Positions 16,006 through 24,607 are shown, counted from the stretch's first letter. The stretch is DNA of 64,000 nucleotides from Pirellulales bacterium (GCA_025927475.1 JAICLL010000007.1:1-64000), one strand, 5' to 3'. Translations and numbers: made by a program. Notes: a model not told the origin generated them from the sequence alone.

Positions 16006-17967
16006 ATGGTTGAAGCCGAGAGGTTGAACCGCGCCTACCAACTCGCTTGCCGCGAGCTGCTTGCGCGCCGGACGCCCGCCGGTCATTGGGAAGGATGCCT
16101 GGCTAGTTCGGCTTTGGCGACGGCGACAGCGGTGAGCGCGCTGAGCCTCGTTCAGAAGGAACGCGGTGGTGAGCCGCCTACGGCTGGTCTGTCTCGCCCG
16201 GCGTATGAGCGATGCAAGCCTGATGAATTGATTTCCCGCGGCCTCGCCTGGCTGGCGCGGGCGCAGAACGCCGATGGCGGTTGGGGAGATACCGATAAGA
16301 GCCTCTCGAACATCGCCACCACCATGCTGGTGCGGGCCGCCTTTGAATTGGCGGGCGCCGCGCAAGACCATGCCCGTCTGCTCATCCGCGCCGAAGAGTA
16401 CATCGCTTCGCAAGGCGGCGTGGCTGGCTTGCGACGACGCTATGGCCGCGACAAAACGTTCGCGGCGCCAATTCTGACGAATTGCGCATTGGCGGGCCTT
16501 GCCTCGTGGCGAGAAGTTTCGGCGCTGCCCTTCGAGTTGGCGTGTTTGCCGCAGTCGTGGTATCGCTTCTTGCGATTGCCCGTGGTGAGTTACGCCATTC
16601 CGGCCTTAGTCGCCATCGGACAAGCTCGCTATTTCCACCGCCGGCCGCTGAATCCGTTGGTGCGGCTATGGCGTTCGGCGGCGGTGAGGCGCAGCCGGCG
16701 GGTGTTGGAACAAATGCAACCGGCCAGCGGCGGATTCTTAGAAGCGACGCCGCTGACGAGTTTTGTGGTGATGAGTCTGGCCAGCGTCGGCCACCTCGGG
16801 CATCCCGTGACGCAGCGCGGACGGGAGTTCCTCGTTCGATCTGCTCGCCCCGATGGCTCATGGCCGATCGATACGAACCTGGCCACCTGGGTGACGACGT
16901 TGTCGATCAATGCGCTCGCCGATGATTCTGCTTCGCTCGCGCAATGCGCGCCATCGCTCGATTGGCTGCTCGATTGCCAATGCCAACAGACGCATCCCTA
17001 TACGGGCGCGGCGCCGGGCGGGTGGGGCTGGAGCGATCTGAGCGGGTCGGTACCCGACGCCGATGATACGCCTGGCGCGCTGTTGGCGTTGGCAAAGCTC
17101 GACGAGCTAGATCGTTCGCGTTCGGACGGCCGGCCCCAAGGGCCGGGGCAAGCAAACCGGCCACAAGGGGCGGGGCTACCGGAAGACGTGCGCCGCGATG
17201 GCATCGTCCAGGCGGCCCGGCGCGGCATGGTTTGGTTGCTCGATTTGCAAAACTCCGATGGCGGCTGGCCCACGTTCTGTCGCGGTTGGGGCAAGCTGCC
17301 GTTCGACCGCAGCGGCGCCGACCTGACGGCGCATGTCGTAAGGGCGTTGGCGGTCTGGCGAAATAAGCCGTCGCTGTGGGCTGGCGAACAACAAAAGCAC
17401 GCGCGACGCATCGACCGGGCCATCGAGCGGGGCTTCGCGTTTTTATCGCGGCGGCAGCAACCCGACGGCTCTTGGCTGCCACTCTGGTTCGGGAACCAAT
17501 ACCATCCGCAGGAGGAAAACCCGATTTACGGCACCGCTCGTGTACTTCTGGCCTACCACGAACTGGGGCGGTCTGGGTCGCCCGCCGCCCAGCGAGGCCG
17601 GGCGTGGCTGGTCTCGCAACAACGCCGCGACGGCAGTTGGGGCCTTGCCCTTTCTGCCGCCCACACAAGCGTTTGCGGCGAGGCGTCGAGCGTGGAAGAG
17701 ACAGCCCTGGCCGTCGAAGCCCTCGTGCGAGAAGCCGCCAGCCCGCAAGAGCGGCAGGCGATCGAGCGTGGGGTGGCTTGGCTGGTCGAAGCCGTCGAAT
17801 CGGGCCGGTGGCAGGAAAGCTCGCCCATCGGTTTCTACTTCGCCAAGTTATGGTATTATGAGACCCTCTATCCGCTGATCTTTACGGTCGCGGCCCTCGG
17901 GCGGGCCGTGGCTCGACCGGCGGACAGCCAGCCCCAAGCCCACCACCTGAACGAACTCTGCGCCTGA
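16006..17967 (+). CDS. Class II terpene cyclase, squalene-hopene cyclase family
   Basis: A protein of about 653 residues with the alpha/alpha-barrel repeats of squalene-hopene cyclases. QW-type motifs are plain: QNADGGWGDTD (about residue 85), LQNSDGGWPTF, RRQQPDGSWLPLWFGNQ and QQRRDGSWG. The protonating motif DxDD is present as DADD at residues 351-354. The enzyme should cyclise a linear polyprenyl chain by protonation, probably peripherally bound to the membrane. Substrate could be squalene or a C30-C35 polyprene. Hopanoid genes hpnCDE are not nearby, whereas a polyprenyl synthase follows 21 nt downstream. Residues about 373-393, rich in Gly, Pro and Gln, are encoded by a repeat (next entry). 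ATG 16006 is preferred over an in-frame TTG at 15982. Confidence 0.85.
   Translation: MVEAERLNRAYQLACRELLARRTPAGHWEGCLASSALATATAVSALSLVQKERGGEPPTAGLSRPAYERCKPDELISRGLAWLARAQNADGGWGDTDKSLSNIATTMLVRAAFELAGAAQDHARLLIRAEEYIASQGGVAGLRRRYGRDKTFAAPILTNCALAGLASWREVSALPFELACLPQSWYRFLRLPVVSYAIPALVAIGQARYFHRRPLNPLVRLWRSAAVRRSRRVLEQMQPASGGFLEATPLTSFVVMSLASVGHLGHPVTQRGREFLVRSARPDGSWPIDTNLATWVTTLSINALADDSASLAQCAPSLDWLLDCQCQQTHPYTGAAPGGWGWSDLSGSVPDADDTPGALLALAKLDELDRSRSDGRPQGPGQANRPQGAGLPEDVRRDGIVQAARRGMVWLLDLQNSDGGWPTFCRGWGKLPFDRSGADLTAHVVRALAVWRNKPSLWAGEQQKHARRIDRAIERGFAFLSRRQQPDGSWLPLWFGNQYHPQEENPIYGTARVLLAYHELGRSGSPAAQRGRAWLVSQQRRDGSWGLALSAAHTSVCGEASSVEETALAVEALVREAASPQERQAIERGVAWLVEAVESGRWQESSPIGFYFAKLWYYETLYPLIFTVAALGRAVARPADSQPQAHHLNELCA
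17129..17180 (+). repeat. GC-rich palindromic repeat inside the cyclase coding sequence
   Basis: Two adjacent copies of a GCCGGCC-CAAGGGCCGGGGC-type palindrome (17129-17149 and 17154-17180) lie in frame within the cyclase gene. The second copy matches, with few changes, the intergenic tandem repeat at 39231-39286. It encodes the low-complexity segment DGRPQGPGQANRPQGAGLP between the DxDD motif and the next QW repeat. Confidence 0.65.
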
Positions 17968-17988
17968 CCGACCTCTTGAGGCCCCACC

Positions 17989-19809
17989 TTGGCGACCGCC
18001 CCCGTCGAATCTCAACCTGTTTCGCACTCCGCCGCGGCGCCGAAAAAGCCGCGGCGCCGCAACACCAGTCACCTGAAGCTCGTGCCCGAAACTCGCGCCT
18101 TGCGCGAGCAGGTGCGGGCCGCTTGCGCCCAAACGGCTGAGCGGCTCGATAAATCGCGCCCCTTGAGCAAAGACGAGCTGGAAGCCATTGCCCGCGGCGT
18201 GCTGGCCGCGCACGACTGGCCCGAGGGCTTTTTGGGCTGGGCCATGGTCGAGGTGGCCAGCCATTTCTGGTCGTCGCAGGTGGCGGCGGTTCCCTTTGAA
18301 CGGCGGCTCTTCTTGTTGCCGCACTGCCTGAAACATGCTGAAGGCTGCCCGGCAGACTATGACGATTTCGGGCTCGATTGCCGGAAGTGCGGCGCCTGCC
18401 GCATTGCCGACTTCCGCACGCAAGCCGAAGAGCTGGGCTATAAAGTGTTGGTGGCCGAGGGCTCGCCGATCGTGCTAAAAATCATCGTCGGCGGTTATGT
18501 CGATGCGATCGTCGGCGTGGCCTGCCTGAACGTGTTGGAGAAAGCGATCGACAAGATTCTCTTGGCCGGCATTCCCTGTCTGGCGGTGCCGTTGCTCTCA
18601 AGCGATTGCCGCAATACTTCGGTCGATGAAGACTGGGTGTTCGAGGCGATTCATCGCCGGGAAGAGGCGCCCCAAACGCAGACCAAGACTTATCTGCACC
18701 TGATGCGCGCCGCGACCAGCCTGTTCGAGCCAGACAAGCTCGAACGCCTGGCCCCGCGGCTGCGCGGCGGTCCGTCGCTGGCTGAGCGCAACGGGCAGGG
18801 CCTGCTGGGCATCGACCCGGTTGCCGGTACCGAGCTAATCGCCTACGACTTTCTGGCCAAGGGGGGCAAGCACTCGCGGCCCTTTATCACGCTGGCCATC
18901 TACGACGCGCTGACCGGCGGCCAAGGCGCCGCGGCCGGCGGCGCCGAGCATCTGGCCACGCTGCCCGACTGGGTCAAACGGGCGGCCCTTTCCATCGAAA
19001 CCTTTCACAAAGCCTCGCTCGTCCATGACGACATCGAAGACAACGACCCTTATCGCTATGGCGACGCCACCTTGCACCGGAAATTTGGCATCGCCACGGC
19101 GATCAATGTGGGCGACTATCTGATTGGGCTGGGCTACCGGCTCATCAGCCGCGATGCCGCCCACATGGGAGCCGAAGCCGCCGCCGACATCGTCGACCGC
19201 CTGGCCGACGCTCATTTGAAGCTGGCCGAGGGACAAGGCGCCGAGCTGCTGTGGCGCGACTCGCTCGAAAAGAAGCTCACGCCGCTCGACGCTTTGAAGA
19301 TTTACGCGCTCAAAACCGCCCCGGCTTTCGAGGCCGCCATTTATTCCGGGCTGCGGCTGGCCGGGCCGCCAGCCGACGCCGCCTGGGTGAGCCAATTTGC
19401 GCGAAACCTGGGCGTCGCCTTTCAGATTCTCAACGATCTGAACGATTGGCAATCCGACGAGCACAACAAGCTGGTCGCCGCGGGCGATGTGCTGGGCGGC
19501 CGACCGACCGTGCTGTGGGCGTTGGCGCTCGAAGGGCTGGATGCCGAAAACCGCGCCGAGTTGGAATCGCTCGTCACGGCCGATACGGTGAGCGACGCCA
19601 CGCTACAACGAGTTCGCCAACTCTATGCTTCGGCCGGCGTATTCGATAACGCGGCACGGCTGGTCGATAAATATCAGCAGCGCTGCGAGCAGGTAGCCGA
19701 CGCGGTCGAGCCAGAAGAGCTGCGGCGGCTGCTCTATTACTTGGTAGATACCGTATTGGAACGTCCCGCCGCCGAAGAGCCGCAAGTGTTGGCGCTGACG
19801 CTGCCATGA
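17989..19809 (+). CDS. DUF116-polyprenyl diphosphate synthase fusion
   Basis: A 606-residue two-part protein. Residues about 25-235 resemble DUF116, a cysteine-rich domain with [12 protein letters not shown], then [13 protein letters not shown], and a hydrophobic [18 protein letters not shown]. The cysteines could hold a metal or Fe-S cluster. Residues about 285-590 are a trans-prenyltransferase: GGKHSRPF binds the allylic diphosphate, and the first aspartate-rich motif is DDIED at 347-351. The second motif is NDLND (482-486), in place of the usual DDxxD. The start is TTG at 17989, 8 nt after GAGG; no ATG offers a comparable site. It probably supplies the linear prenyl diphosphate for the cyclase just upstream. 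Confidence 0.82.
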   Translation: MATAPVESQPVSHSAAAPKKPRRRNTSHLKLVPETRALREQVRAACAQTAERLDKSRPLSKDELEAIARGVLAAHDWPEGFLGWAMVEVASHFWSSQVAAVPFERRLFLLPHCLKHAEGCPADYDDFGLDCRKCGACRIADFRTQAEELGYKVLVAEGSPIVLKIIVGGYVDAIVGVACLNVLEKAIDKILLAGIPCLAVPLLSSDCRNTSVDEDWVFEAIHRREEAPQTQTKTYLHLMRAATSLFEPDKLERLAPRLRGGPSLAERNGQGLLGIDPVAGTELIAYDFLAKGGKHSRPFITLAIYDALTGGQGAAAGGAEHLATLPDWVKRAALSIETFHKASLVHDDIEDNDPYRYGDATLHRKFGIATAINVGDYLIGLGYRLISRDAAHMGAEAAADIVDRLADAHLKLAEGQGAELLWRDSLEKKLTPLDALKIYALKTAPAFEAAIYSGLRLAGPPADAAWVSQFARNLGVAFQILNDLNDWQSDEHNKLVAAGDVLGGRPTVLWALALEGLDAENRAELESLVTADTVSDATLQRVRQLYASAGVFDNAARLVDKYQQRCEQVADAVEPEELRRLLYYLVDTVLERPAAEEPQVLALTLP

Positions 19810-19888
19810 GTTGTTGTGGGGCGGCCTGCCGGGGTTCCCCACGACCGGACGACTCGCCACGATGATTGATCATTCCCACTCGAACCCG

Positions 19889-19931
19889 AAGCGCAAGCGA
19901 GGAACGACAATGAACTTGCCTCGCTTACGCT
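19889..19931. repeat. Short inverted repeat of the AGCG-AAGCGAGG type
   Basis: AGCGCAAGCGAGG (from 19889) is followed about 20 nt later by an approximately complementary CTCGCTTACGCT segment, giving a stem with one or two mismatches. Related AAGCGAGG/CCTCGCTTA pairs occur at 39122-39165. It lies in the leader of the chorismate-lyase-like gene and looks like a dispersed element. Exact arm ends are approximate. Confidence 0.4.
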
Positions 19932-19964
19932 TTGCCTTGGTGTAAAACCAACGCGGAAAGAGGC

Positions 19965-20519
19965 ATGTCGACGCCCGCGCATCCCGTCATTCCCGACCTG
20001 CAAACGCTGGCGCGGTTGTTTTATCCATCGCCCGACGCGCTGGGCGAAATCACCGAGGTGGCGGTCGGCGACCTGCCGCCCGACTATCGGCAACTGCTGG
20101 CCCATAACGACCACATGACGGTGACGGTCGAAGCATTTCACGGCTCGCTGGTCGATGTGCGGATTCTCGATCGCCAGGTCACGCCTACGCACTACGCGCG
20201 CAAGATTTTATTGACCAGGCAATCGGACGGCGGCGTCGTGCAGTTCGGCATCATGCGCGTGAACTTTGCCTATTTGCCGCCTGAAGTGCGCCAGCAAATC
20301 GAGCGCGAGCAAACGCCGCTGGGCCGCATCCTGATCGAACACAACGTTCATCGCCGCGTGCAGTTGTTTTCGCTCCGCAGAATTGCGATGGCTGAAGAGC
20401 TGCGCCGGCTGTTTGGCCACCCGTCGTCGGGCGTCACCTATGGCCGCACGGCGGTCATCGACTGCAACGACGCGCCGGCGGTTGAGCTGTTGGAGATTGT
20501 CGCGCCCGTGCCTGGCTGA
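19965..20519 (+). CDS. Chorismate-lyase-like protein (UbiC/DUF98 fold)
   Basis: A 184-residue protein. The arrangement resembles the chorismate pyruvate-lyase fold: an antiparallel sheet with DHMTVTVEAFHGSLVDVRIL, HYARKILLTRQSDGGVVQFG and the late segment QTPLGRILIEHNVHRR, in which the PLG..L motif and a basic residue contact product in UbiC-type enzymes. If active, it would convert chorismate to 4-hydroxybenzoate and pyruvate. The start at 19965 has AAAGAGG a few bases upstream; an in-frame ATG at 19932 would add 11 unlikely residues. Its position between a polyprenyl synthase and a hydroxybenzoyl-CoA-thioesterase-like gene suggests an aromatic or meroterpenoid building block. Confidence in the fold is moderate. 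Confidence 0.6.
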   Translation: MSTPAHPVIPDLQTLARLFYPSPDALGEITEVAVGDLPPDYRQLLAHNDHMTVTVEAFHGSLVDVRILDRQVTPTHYARKILLTRQSDGGVVQFGIMRVNFAYLPPEVRQQIEREQTPLGRILIEHNVHRRVQLFSLRRIAMAEELRRLFGHPSSGVTYGRTAVIDCNDAPAVELLEIVAPVPG

Positions 20520-20565
20520 GACCCTGTGTTGCTGAATCGCCCAAGCCACGAGAGGTGAATGTGCC

Positions 20566-20991
20566 ATGGCCGCTTATCGCACCACCCGCCGCGTTGAGTT
20601 CCGCGACACCGATGCCGCCGGCATTGTCCATTTCTCGGCCTTCTTCAACTATATGGAAGAAGTGGAGCACGAGTTCTTACGATCGCTCGGGCTGAGCGTC
20701 TTGATGCGCGACGCCGAGGGCGTGCTCAGTTGGCCGCGCGTGGCCGTCAGTTGCCAATTTCAATCGGCCGTGAAGTTTGAAGACGTGCTCGACATTGAAC
20801 TGCGGCTGGTGCGCGTGGGCGAGAAGAGTGTGACCTACGGCTTTTCGTTCGCGCACCAAGGCCGGCCGGTGGCCGCCGGAGAGCTGACAGCGGTTTGTTG
20901 CCGCATGCAGTCGGGCGCCGCGCCGCGGTCGGTGGTCATTCCCGAAGCGATGGCCCAAAAACTCGCCGCGAGCGGTGACAGCGGATCATAA
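20566..20991 (+). CDS. Hotdog-fold acyl-CoA thioesterase (YbgC/4-hydroxybenzoyl-CoA type)
   Basis: A 141-residue single-hotdog protein with the family signature FRDTDAAGIVHFSAFFNYME near the N-terminus. The Asp of this signature is the usual catalytic residue in YbgC-like and hydroxybenzoyl-CoA thioesterases. A conserved VKFEDVLDIEL strand follows. A GAGAGGTGA ribosome site precedes the ATG. It hydrolyses acyl- or aroyl-CoA thioesters in the cytoplasm. Next to a chorismate-lyase-like gene, an aromatic thioester substrate is attractive, but YbgC homologues also act on short acyl-CoA or ACP. It is 46 nt from the upstream gene. Confidence 0.85.
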   Translation: MAAYRTTRRVEFRDTDAAGIVHFSAFFNYMEEVEHEFLRSLGLSVLMRDAEGVLSWPRVAVSCQFQSAVKFEDVLDIELRLVRVGEKSVTYGFSFAHQGRPVAAGELTAVCCRMQSGAAPRSVVIPEAMAQKLAASGDSGS

Positions 20992-21024
20992 GAACGGCCC
21001 CTTCGTCTGAACCGACCTTTCCGC

Positions 21025-21195
21025 AGGACCTTGAGAATTGACTTTCGCTGCGATGAACACGGTAACGTGCCCGACGGACATAACGCCTATCGATCGATCC
21101 CGATGCGCCGCGGCGCGTGATCCGCGGCTTATCCGAGGCGGAAAAACGAGCCTTCGTCTTCGCCTTGAACATGGCCCGGCGCAATCTTGTCACCG
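21025..21195 (+). pseudogene. Degraded ParB-like nuclease domain fragment
   Basis: Two plus-strand frames carry adjacent pieces of a ParB/Sulfiredoxin-type N-terminal domain. The first frame reads DEHGNVPDGHNAYRSI (resembling the 'D.DGNVLDGHNRY' core) and then meets a stop at 21118-21120. The second frame, shifted by one base, reads RVIRGLSEAEKRAFVFALN then MARRNL (resembling the 'GLSEAEKRALALALNLHRRHL' helix). No complete gene surrounds them. They are the remains of a plasmid-, phage- or transposon-type gene. Confidence 0.45.
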
Positions 21196-21313
21196 GTCCC
21201 AAAGGCAGGCGGCGCTGACGGCCATGAAGTCCGTCGCCTATGCAGCCCTGAAACTTCAGCCCCGAAACTTCAGTCCCTAGCCCCCAGTCCTTCTGCCATG
21301 TACGCTAGGCGGC

Positions 21314-22246
21314 ATGAATTACCTGGAAGCACTCATGCTGCGGTTGGCGAACGGGACGGCCCAATTTGCCGAGGCGTTTCGGACGCGGCACGCCGATTAT
21401 CTGCGGCGAGCGCAGCAAGCAGACGGCGGCTTCGCCGGACGCGAAGGACTCAGCGATCTGTATTACACCGGCTTCGCCTTGCGCGGATTGGCGCTGCTGG
21501 GCGAGTTGCAGGACGACGTCGCGCGGCGGGCCGGCGATTACCTGCGCAGCCGTCTGCGCGGTCAGACGCCGATGATCGATTTCTTGTCGTTGATTCAAAG
21601 CGCCATGCTACTGGAAGCAACCGCGGGAATTGATGTCTTCGCCGCCGCGCCACACGGCTGGCGCGAGGCCGCCGGCGAGATGTTCGAGCAGTTCCGCCGC
21701 CCCGATGGCGGCTACGCCAAAACCGACGAGGGCCATGCCAGCAGCACCTATCACACGTTTCTGATTGTCGTCACGCGGCAGATGATTGGTCAGGCGCCGG
21801 TCGAGCCACACCGCCTCATTGATTTTGCCCGAGCGCGCCAGCGCGACGACGGAGGATTTGTCGAGATCGGTCCGATGCGAAAAAGCGGCGCCAACCCCAC
21901 CGCCGCCGCCATCGGCCTGCTCAAGACGCTGGAATCGCTGGATGACGACGTGCGGCAGGCCGCCGTCGATTTTCTCGCCGACATGCAAAGCGACGAGGGA
22001 GGCATCAAGGCCAACACTCGCATCCCCATCGCTGATTTGCTCAGCACCTTCACCGGCCTGCACACGCTGATCGACCTGGGCGCGATCGACGCCATCGACC
22101 TGCCGGCCGCGCGGCACTATGCCGATTCGCTACAGCTTGAGCGCGGCGGTTTCCGCGGCGCCGCTTGGGACGAGGCGGCCGATGTCGAATATACGTTTTA
22201 CGGTCTCGGCGCCCTGGCCCTTTGCGGCCGGGTCGATGGGCAGTAG
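21314..22246 (+). CDS. Prenyltransferase/squalene-oxidase-repeat protein (GGTase-beta-like)
   Basis: A 310-residue protein made of alpha/alpha-toroid repeats of the protein-prenyltransferase beta subunit and terpene cyclase superfamily. Repeated 'DGGF/GGY' turns are visible: QQADGGFAGREGLSDLYYT, FRRPDGGYAKTDEGHASSTY, RQRDDGGFVEIG, QSDEGGIKANTRIPIADLLS and RGGFRGAAWDEAADVEYTFY. The repeat spacing and size fit a single-barrel protein. I see no DxDD motif, so it is not a standard class II cyclase. A zinc triad as in GGTase-II could be formed by D, C and H but is not obvious. It may be a cyclase partner or a lipid-modifying enzyme. The LolD-like ATPase begins 11 nt downstream, so the two are probably co-transcribed. 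Confidence 0.7.
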   Translation: MNYLEALMLRLANGTAQFAEAFRTRHADYLRRAQQADGGFAGREGLSDLYYTGFALRGLALLGELQDDVARRAGDYLRSRLRGQTPMIDFLSLIQSAMLLEATAGIDVFAAAPHGWREAAGEMFEQFRRPDGGYAKTDEGHASSTYHTFLIVVTRQMIGQAPVEPHRLIDFARARQRDDGGFVEIGPMRKSGANPTAAAIGLLKTLESLDDDVRQAAVDFLADMQSDEGGIKANTRIPIADLLSTFTGLHTLIDLGAIDAIDLPAARHYADSLQLERGGFRGAAWDEAADVEYTFYGLGALALCGRVDGQ

Positions 22247-22257
22247 GAATCCGCGGT

Positions 22258-22959
22258 ATGGCCGACTTGAGCATTCAGCAAATCACCAAGGAATTTCCCA
22301 CTCGCGGCCAGCCGCTGGTGGTCTTGCGCGGCTGCTCGTTGGAGCTCTCGCGGGGCGAGAGCCTGGCGATTCTCGGTCCCAGCGGTTCGGGCAAGAGCAC
22401 GCTGTTGCAAATCGTCGGCACGCTCGATCGGCCCACCAGCGGCGAGGTTATGCTGGCCGGCCAGCAACCGTTCTCGTTGAGCGAACGGAAGCTAGCGGCC
22501 TTTCGCAATCAGCAGATCGGCTTTGTGTTTCAAGACCACCACTTGCTGCCGCAATGTTCGGTGTTGGAGAACGTGCTGCTGCCCACGCTGGCCGGCGGCG
22601 GCGCCACCGGCGAAGCTTTTGATCGTGCCCGAATGCTGTTGGATCGCGTGGGTCTGAGCGAGCGACTCGAGCATCGCCCGGCGGAGCTTTCGGGCGGCGA
22701 GCGGCAGCGGACGGCCATCGCTCGGGCGGTGATTTGCCAACCGGTGTTGCTGCTGGCCGACGAGCCGACCGGCAACCTCGACCGCTCGACGGCCTCGGTG
22801 ATCGGCGATTTACTGCTGGAATTGCAGCGGCAGGAGCAAACCATGCTGATCGTGGTGACGCACAGTTTGGAGCTGGCCGGCCGTTTTCAGCGGCAGGTGG
22901 AGCTGGATGGCGGCCGGCTGGTCGGCTTGCCCGGCAGGAGCGCAAGTTTGACAGGCTGA
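22258..22959 (+). CDS. ABC transporter ATP-binding protein, LolD/MacB-like
   Basis: A 233-residue ATPase with Walker [11 protein letters not shown]-loop [13 protein letters not shown], signature LSGGERQR and Walker [13 protein letters not shown] followed by the H-loop VVTH. The sequence order and DEPTGNLD are typical of the LolD/MacB/FtsE group, which work with membrane permeases in lipoprotein or lipid extraction and efflux. The expected permease gene is not adjacent: the next frames are a zinc-ribbon protein and an unknown. The start ATG at 22258 gives the standard length. It may move the lipid product of the cluster, or act with a permease encoded elsewhere. Confidence 0.88.
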   Translation: MADLSIQQITKEFPTRGQPLVVLRGCSLELSRGESLAILGPSGSGKSTLLQIVGTLDRPTSGEVMLAGQQPFSLSERKLAAFRNQQIGFVFQDHHLLPQCSVLENVLLPTLAGGGATGEAFDRARMLLDRVGLSERLEHRPAELSGGERQRTAIARAVICQPVLLLADEPTGNLDRSTASVIGDLLLELQRQEQTMLIVVTHSLELAGRFQRQVELDGGRLVGLPGRSASLTG

Positions 22960-23000
22960 AAACGGCCCCAGCGAGCTGCTGTCCTTTTGCCATCTACCCT

Positions 23001-23043
23001 GTGCCGGCTGCCACGCCGTCGTAGGCGGCGTGGCAGCCGGCAC
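23001..23043. repeat. Perfect 17-bp inverted repeat downstream of the ABC ATPase gene
   Basis: GTGCCGGCTGCCACGCC at 23001-23017 is perfectly complementary to 23027-23043 around a 9-nt loop. There is no T-run. It could act as a factor-dependent terminator or an mRNA-stabilising hairpin for the upstream cluster, or be a dispersed palindrome. Confidence 0.6.
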
Positions 23044-23099
23044 CGGGTTTCAGCCATCCACCGTTTGCTTTGCCGTGTGTGCCCGGCGACAATAACGAC

Positions 23100-23273
23100 A
23101 TGAACCCCAAGCTGCTTCTCGCGGTCGGTCTCGGATGCGGCGGCGCAATTGTGCTCTTCGTGGCCTGCGCCGGTTTCTTGGGTTTCGCGTTTTGTCGCAA
23201 GTGCGGCGGCAAATATGCCGCTTCGGCCCGCTTCTGCCCGCACTGCGGCGAGAAGGTGGCCGCCGAACAATAA
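23100..23273 (+). CDS. Small membrane-anchored zinc-ribbon protein
   Basis: A 57-residue protein with one N-terminal hydrophobic span (KLLLAVGLGCGGAIVLFVAC) and a C-terminal zinc ribbon made of CRKCGGKY and FCPHCGEKV. Such proteins sit in the inner membrane with the ribbon in the cytoplasm; function unknown. The ATG at 23100 is chosen since it directly precedes the span. The next gene starts 4 nt after its stop, so they form a pair. Confidence 0.6.
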   Translation: MNPKLLLAVGLGCGGAIVLFVACAGFLGFAFCRKCGGKYAASARFCPHCGEKVAAEQ

Positions 23274-23277
23274 CACC

Positions 23278-23625
23278 ATGACTCAAGATGAAGCCATGCA
23301 CCGCCTCGACGCACTCGCCAGCCATGTCTGGATGGTGCGCACGTTCGTCAAACATTCCGAAGAAGCCGAGGACGACGAAGAACTGATGGAGATCGTCCGC
23401 ACGTTGTACGATTTTTGCCTGTCGCTAGGACCGGCTTGGACGGCACAAGATGCGGCAGAGTATCTGAAGGTGGCGAATAAAAAGCTCCATCGGCTTCAGG
23501 CAGCGGCCGAGCAATTTGCCGAAGTGCAGCCCCAAGTGTCGGATCATACCAACTTTAAGATGGCGGTGCGGTCGCTCGCGGCCGCGGTGGCCGAGATCGC
23601 GCGTGTCTTGGAGACGACGACCTAA
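23278..23625 (+). CDS. Conserved hypothetical helical protein
   Basis: A 115-residue acidic, all-helical protein of unknown family. It starts MTQDEAMHRLDALASHVWMV and includes a segment FVKHSEEAEDDEELMEIVRT and a C-terminal helix FKMAVRSLAAAVAEIARVLE. It has no signal peptide or cysteines. It begins 4 nt after the zinc-ribbon gene, and its end overlaps the convergent hydrolase gene by 4 nt. No function can be assigned. Confidence 0.6.
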   Translation: MTQDEAMHRLDALASHVWMVRTFVKHSEEAEDDEELMEIVRTLYDFCLSLGPAWTAQDAAEYLKVANKKLHRLQAAAEQFAEVQPQVSDHTNFKMAVRSLAAAVAEIARVLETTT

Positions 23626-24518
23626 TCCGCGGGCGAGGCATGTTTGGCCACAAAGTCCAGCAGCGCGCGCCCGCATGGATCGTCGACATCCGGGATTCTG
23701 GTGAGGATATTGATGTGATTGCGGCCTTCGATCTTGAGCGTCTCGGCCGCCACGTTTTGGTCGCGCAAGGCCTTGGCGAATGCTTCGCTGGCCCGATCGC
23801 AAGAAGGAAAATCCTTGGCGGCGTAAACAATCAAGAACGGCGGACAGCCGGCCCGCACGTGACGCAGCGGAGATGCATTGTCGCGCACCACGGGGTCTTC
23901 GCCAAACACCTTGCTGAAGAACTTGTCGGGAATCGAATAGACGCCGCTGATGGTGATCGCCCCGCGCACGTCATCGGACGAGCAACCCACCCCCTTTAAA
24001 TAGCTTTCGTCGGCGGCCAACAGGGCAGTCAGATGCGCACCGGCCGAGTGGCCGCAGACAAAAAGCTGGTCGGGGCGCCCGCCGTGGTCGGCGATGTGAG
24101 CCTTGACCCAAGCGAACGCGCGGGCCACGTCTTGGACGTGTTCGGGGTGCTTGACGCTGGGCGAGAGGCGGTAACTTATGACGGCGGCGCCGATGCCATG
24201 CCGAGCGAACAGCCGACCCACCGCCTCGTACAGGCCAAAATTCTTCCGATCGCCAGTCGTCCAGGCGCCGCCGTGGACAAACAGCACGACCGGAAAGTCC
24301 TTTTTGCTCTGCGGCAGATAAAGATCGAGCTTGTGTTTTTTGGCGTCGGCCTCGGCGCCTTCGACATACGCCAAATCGCGCACCGCAACCACCTCGCATT
24401 CAGGGGCCGGCGCGATCGCCGCATCGTCTTGCGGCGCGGCGCGCACGACGCCGAGCGAGATGGTAAATACACCAGTCAGGAAGGCGCCGAGCAGTGCCAG
24501 CGGTGAGAAAGCGTTCAT
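23622..24518 (-). CDS. Secreted alpha/beta hydrolase, BD-FAE/carboxylesterase-like
   Basis: A 298-residue esterase with a signal peptide (hydrophobic residues 5-24, cut near VRAAPQ). The hydrolase core shows the oxyanion motif FVHGGAWTTGDR, nucleophile elbow CGHSAGAHL (GxSxG, about residue 168) and a late catalytic His in EGRNHINIL. The acid is probably in AAKDFPS. This matches the bifunctional feruloyl/acetyl-xylan esterase-like group (BD-FAE) frequent in planctomycetes. ATG 24518 is preferred because the leader then begins at residue 1; the upstream in-frame extension of 50 codons lacks membrane character. Probably a periplasmic ester hydrolase acting on decorated polysaccharides. Confidence 0.82.
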   Translation of the reverse strand: MNAFSPLALLGAFLTGVFTISLGVVRAAPQDDAAIAPAPECEVVAVRDLAYVEGAEADAKKHKLDLYLPQSKKDFPVVLFVHGGAWTTGDRKNFGLYEAVGRLFARHGIGAAVISYRLSPSVKHPEHVQDVARAFAWVKAHIADHGGRPDQLFVCGHSAGAHLTALLAADESYLKGVGCSSDDVRGAITISGVYSIPDKFFSKVFGEDPVVRDNASPLRHVRAGCPPFLIVYAAKDFPSCDRASEAFAKALRDQNVAAETLKIEGRNHINILTRIPDVDDPCGRALLDFVAKHASPAD

Positions 24519-24607
24519 GTGGCCGTAGGCCGTTGCTGCAGAATAACAGGGCATCAGTTTAGGCCGGACGATCGGTGCGGGCAAGCGCACTGGCGAAGCA
24601 AACCAGG

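Noticed and set aside
21187-21633. Plus-strand open frame overlapping the prenyltransferase-repeat gene
   Set aside because: Its translation is Arg/Ser-rich, and the overlapping frame starting at 21314 carries the repeated family motifs.
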